Shown: one piece after another, positions 8,097-8,174 of the stretch
How the letters are laid out: the number at the start of each line of letters is the position of its first letter
How positions within the stretch are numbered: the first letter of the stretch is position 1
Assembly (NCBI GenBank): GCA_023462275.1
Contig: JAEWYD010000389.1
Location: 1 to 8,174, forward strand
Length of the DNA: 8,174 nucleotides
Origin: Actinomycetes bacterium
GTDB taxonomy: Bacteria; Actinomycetota; Actinomycetes; Actinomycetales; Cellulomonadaceae
Reading direction: 5' to 3'
Translations under genes and position numbers: made by a program
Notes under the pieces: model-generated
The model's database searches: none
The model's input: only the letters and a program-made list of their open reading frames with translations
Told to the model about the DNA's origin: nothing

Positions 8097-8174
8097 CTAC
8101 CCGTCGAGCGCCCGCGCGACGGCGAGTGCGGCGGCGTCGGCGTCGCGCAGGGCGGCGAAGGCCACGACCAGGCC
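8097..8174 (-). CDS. C-terminal fragment of a reverse-strand gene, possibly a PLP-dependent MocR/aminotransferase-type protein
   Basis: Reading the reverse strand from the right edge gives 25 codons, GLVVAFAALRDADAAALA followed by VARALDG, then TAG at 8097-8099. The gene is cut by the window edge. The tail pattern, a short hydrophobic strand (GLVVAFAAL), then an acidic/alanine helix ending LARAL-like, resembles the C-terminus of fold-type I aminotransferases, including MocR regulators (strand xLGFAxL plus final helix). This resemblance rests on few residues and is only a suggestion. That it is coding is supported by G/C at nearly all third positions in this frame (two exceptions) and by the stop falling right after the convergent gene. 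Confidence 0.45.
   Translation of the reverse strand, partial: GLVVAFAALRDADAAALAVARALDG

Overview
This is an ordinary-looking chromosomal window from a very high-GC bacterium. The GC-rich third codon positions, GTG starts, Shine-Dalgarno (SD) sites of the GAGGAG type and protein sequence style all point to an actinobacterium. A Micrococcales genus such as Cellulomonas or a relative is my best guess, but that is inferred from style, not from a marker gene. I see no tRNA, rRNA, CRISPR array, insertion sequence or phage gene.

Layout, left to right. (1) A perfect 10-bp hairpin at 1-24, then a forward M13 zinc metallopeptidase (67-2079) with no SD and a -10-like hexamer directly before its start, which suggests a leaderless mRNA. 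(2) A convergent reverse gene (2121-2717) for a single-pass membrane protein with an exported six-cysteine domain, with a GC hairpin between the two stops. (3) A 132-bp divergent intergenic region. (4) A forward polytopic membrane protein (2850-4001) that looks like a GT-C-fold glycosyltransferase of the GT87 kind. (5) A forward M1 aminopeptidase N, pepN (4108-6714). Its start is best placed at the GTG at 4108, not at the earlier in-frame GTG at 4060. (6) A 329-bp intergenic region (6715-7043) that opens with a large two-part stem-loop and ends with a hairpin touching the next gene's SD. (7) A forward membrane-anchored or secreted PIG-L/LmbE-type deacetylase (7044-8075). (8) The last 25 codons of a reverse gene running in from the right edge (8097-8174), possibly the C-terminus of a PLP-dependent MocR/aminotransferase-type protein.

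The genes do not form one operon. Two of them are cytosolic zinc peptidases of general peptide turnover (M13 and M1). Three others (the six-Cys protein, the GT-C-like protein and the PIG-L protein) act in or outside the membrane and may concern the envelope or surface glycans, but nothing here ties them to one pathway. I found no convincing undescribed system. The items most worth a second look are the structured intergenic regions, the leaderless start, and the two exported or membrane proteins of unknown substrate.
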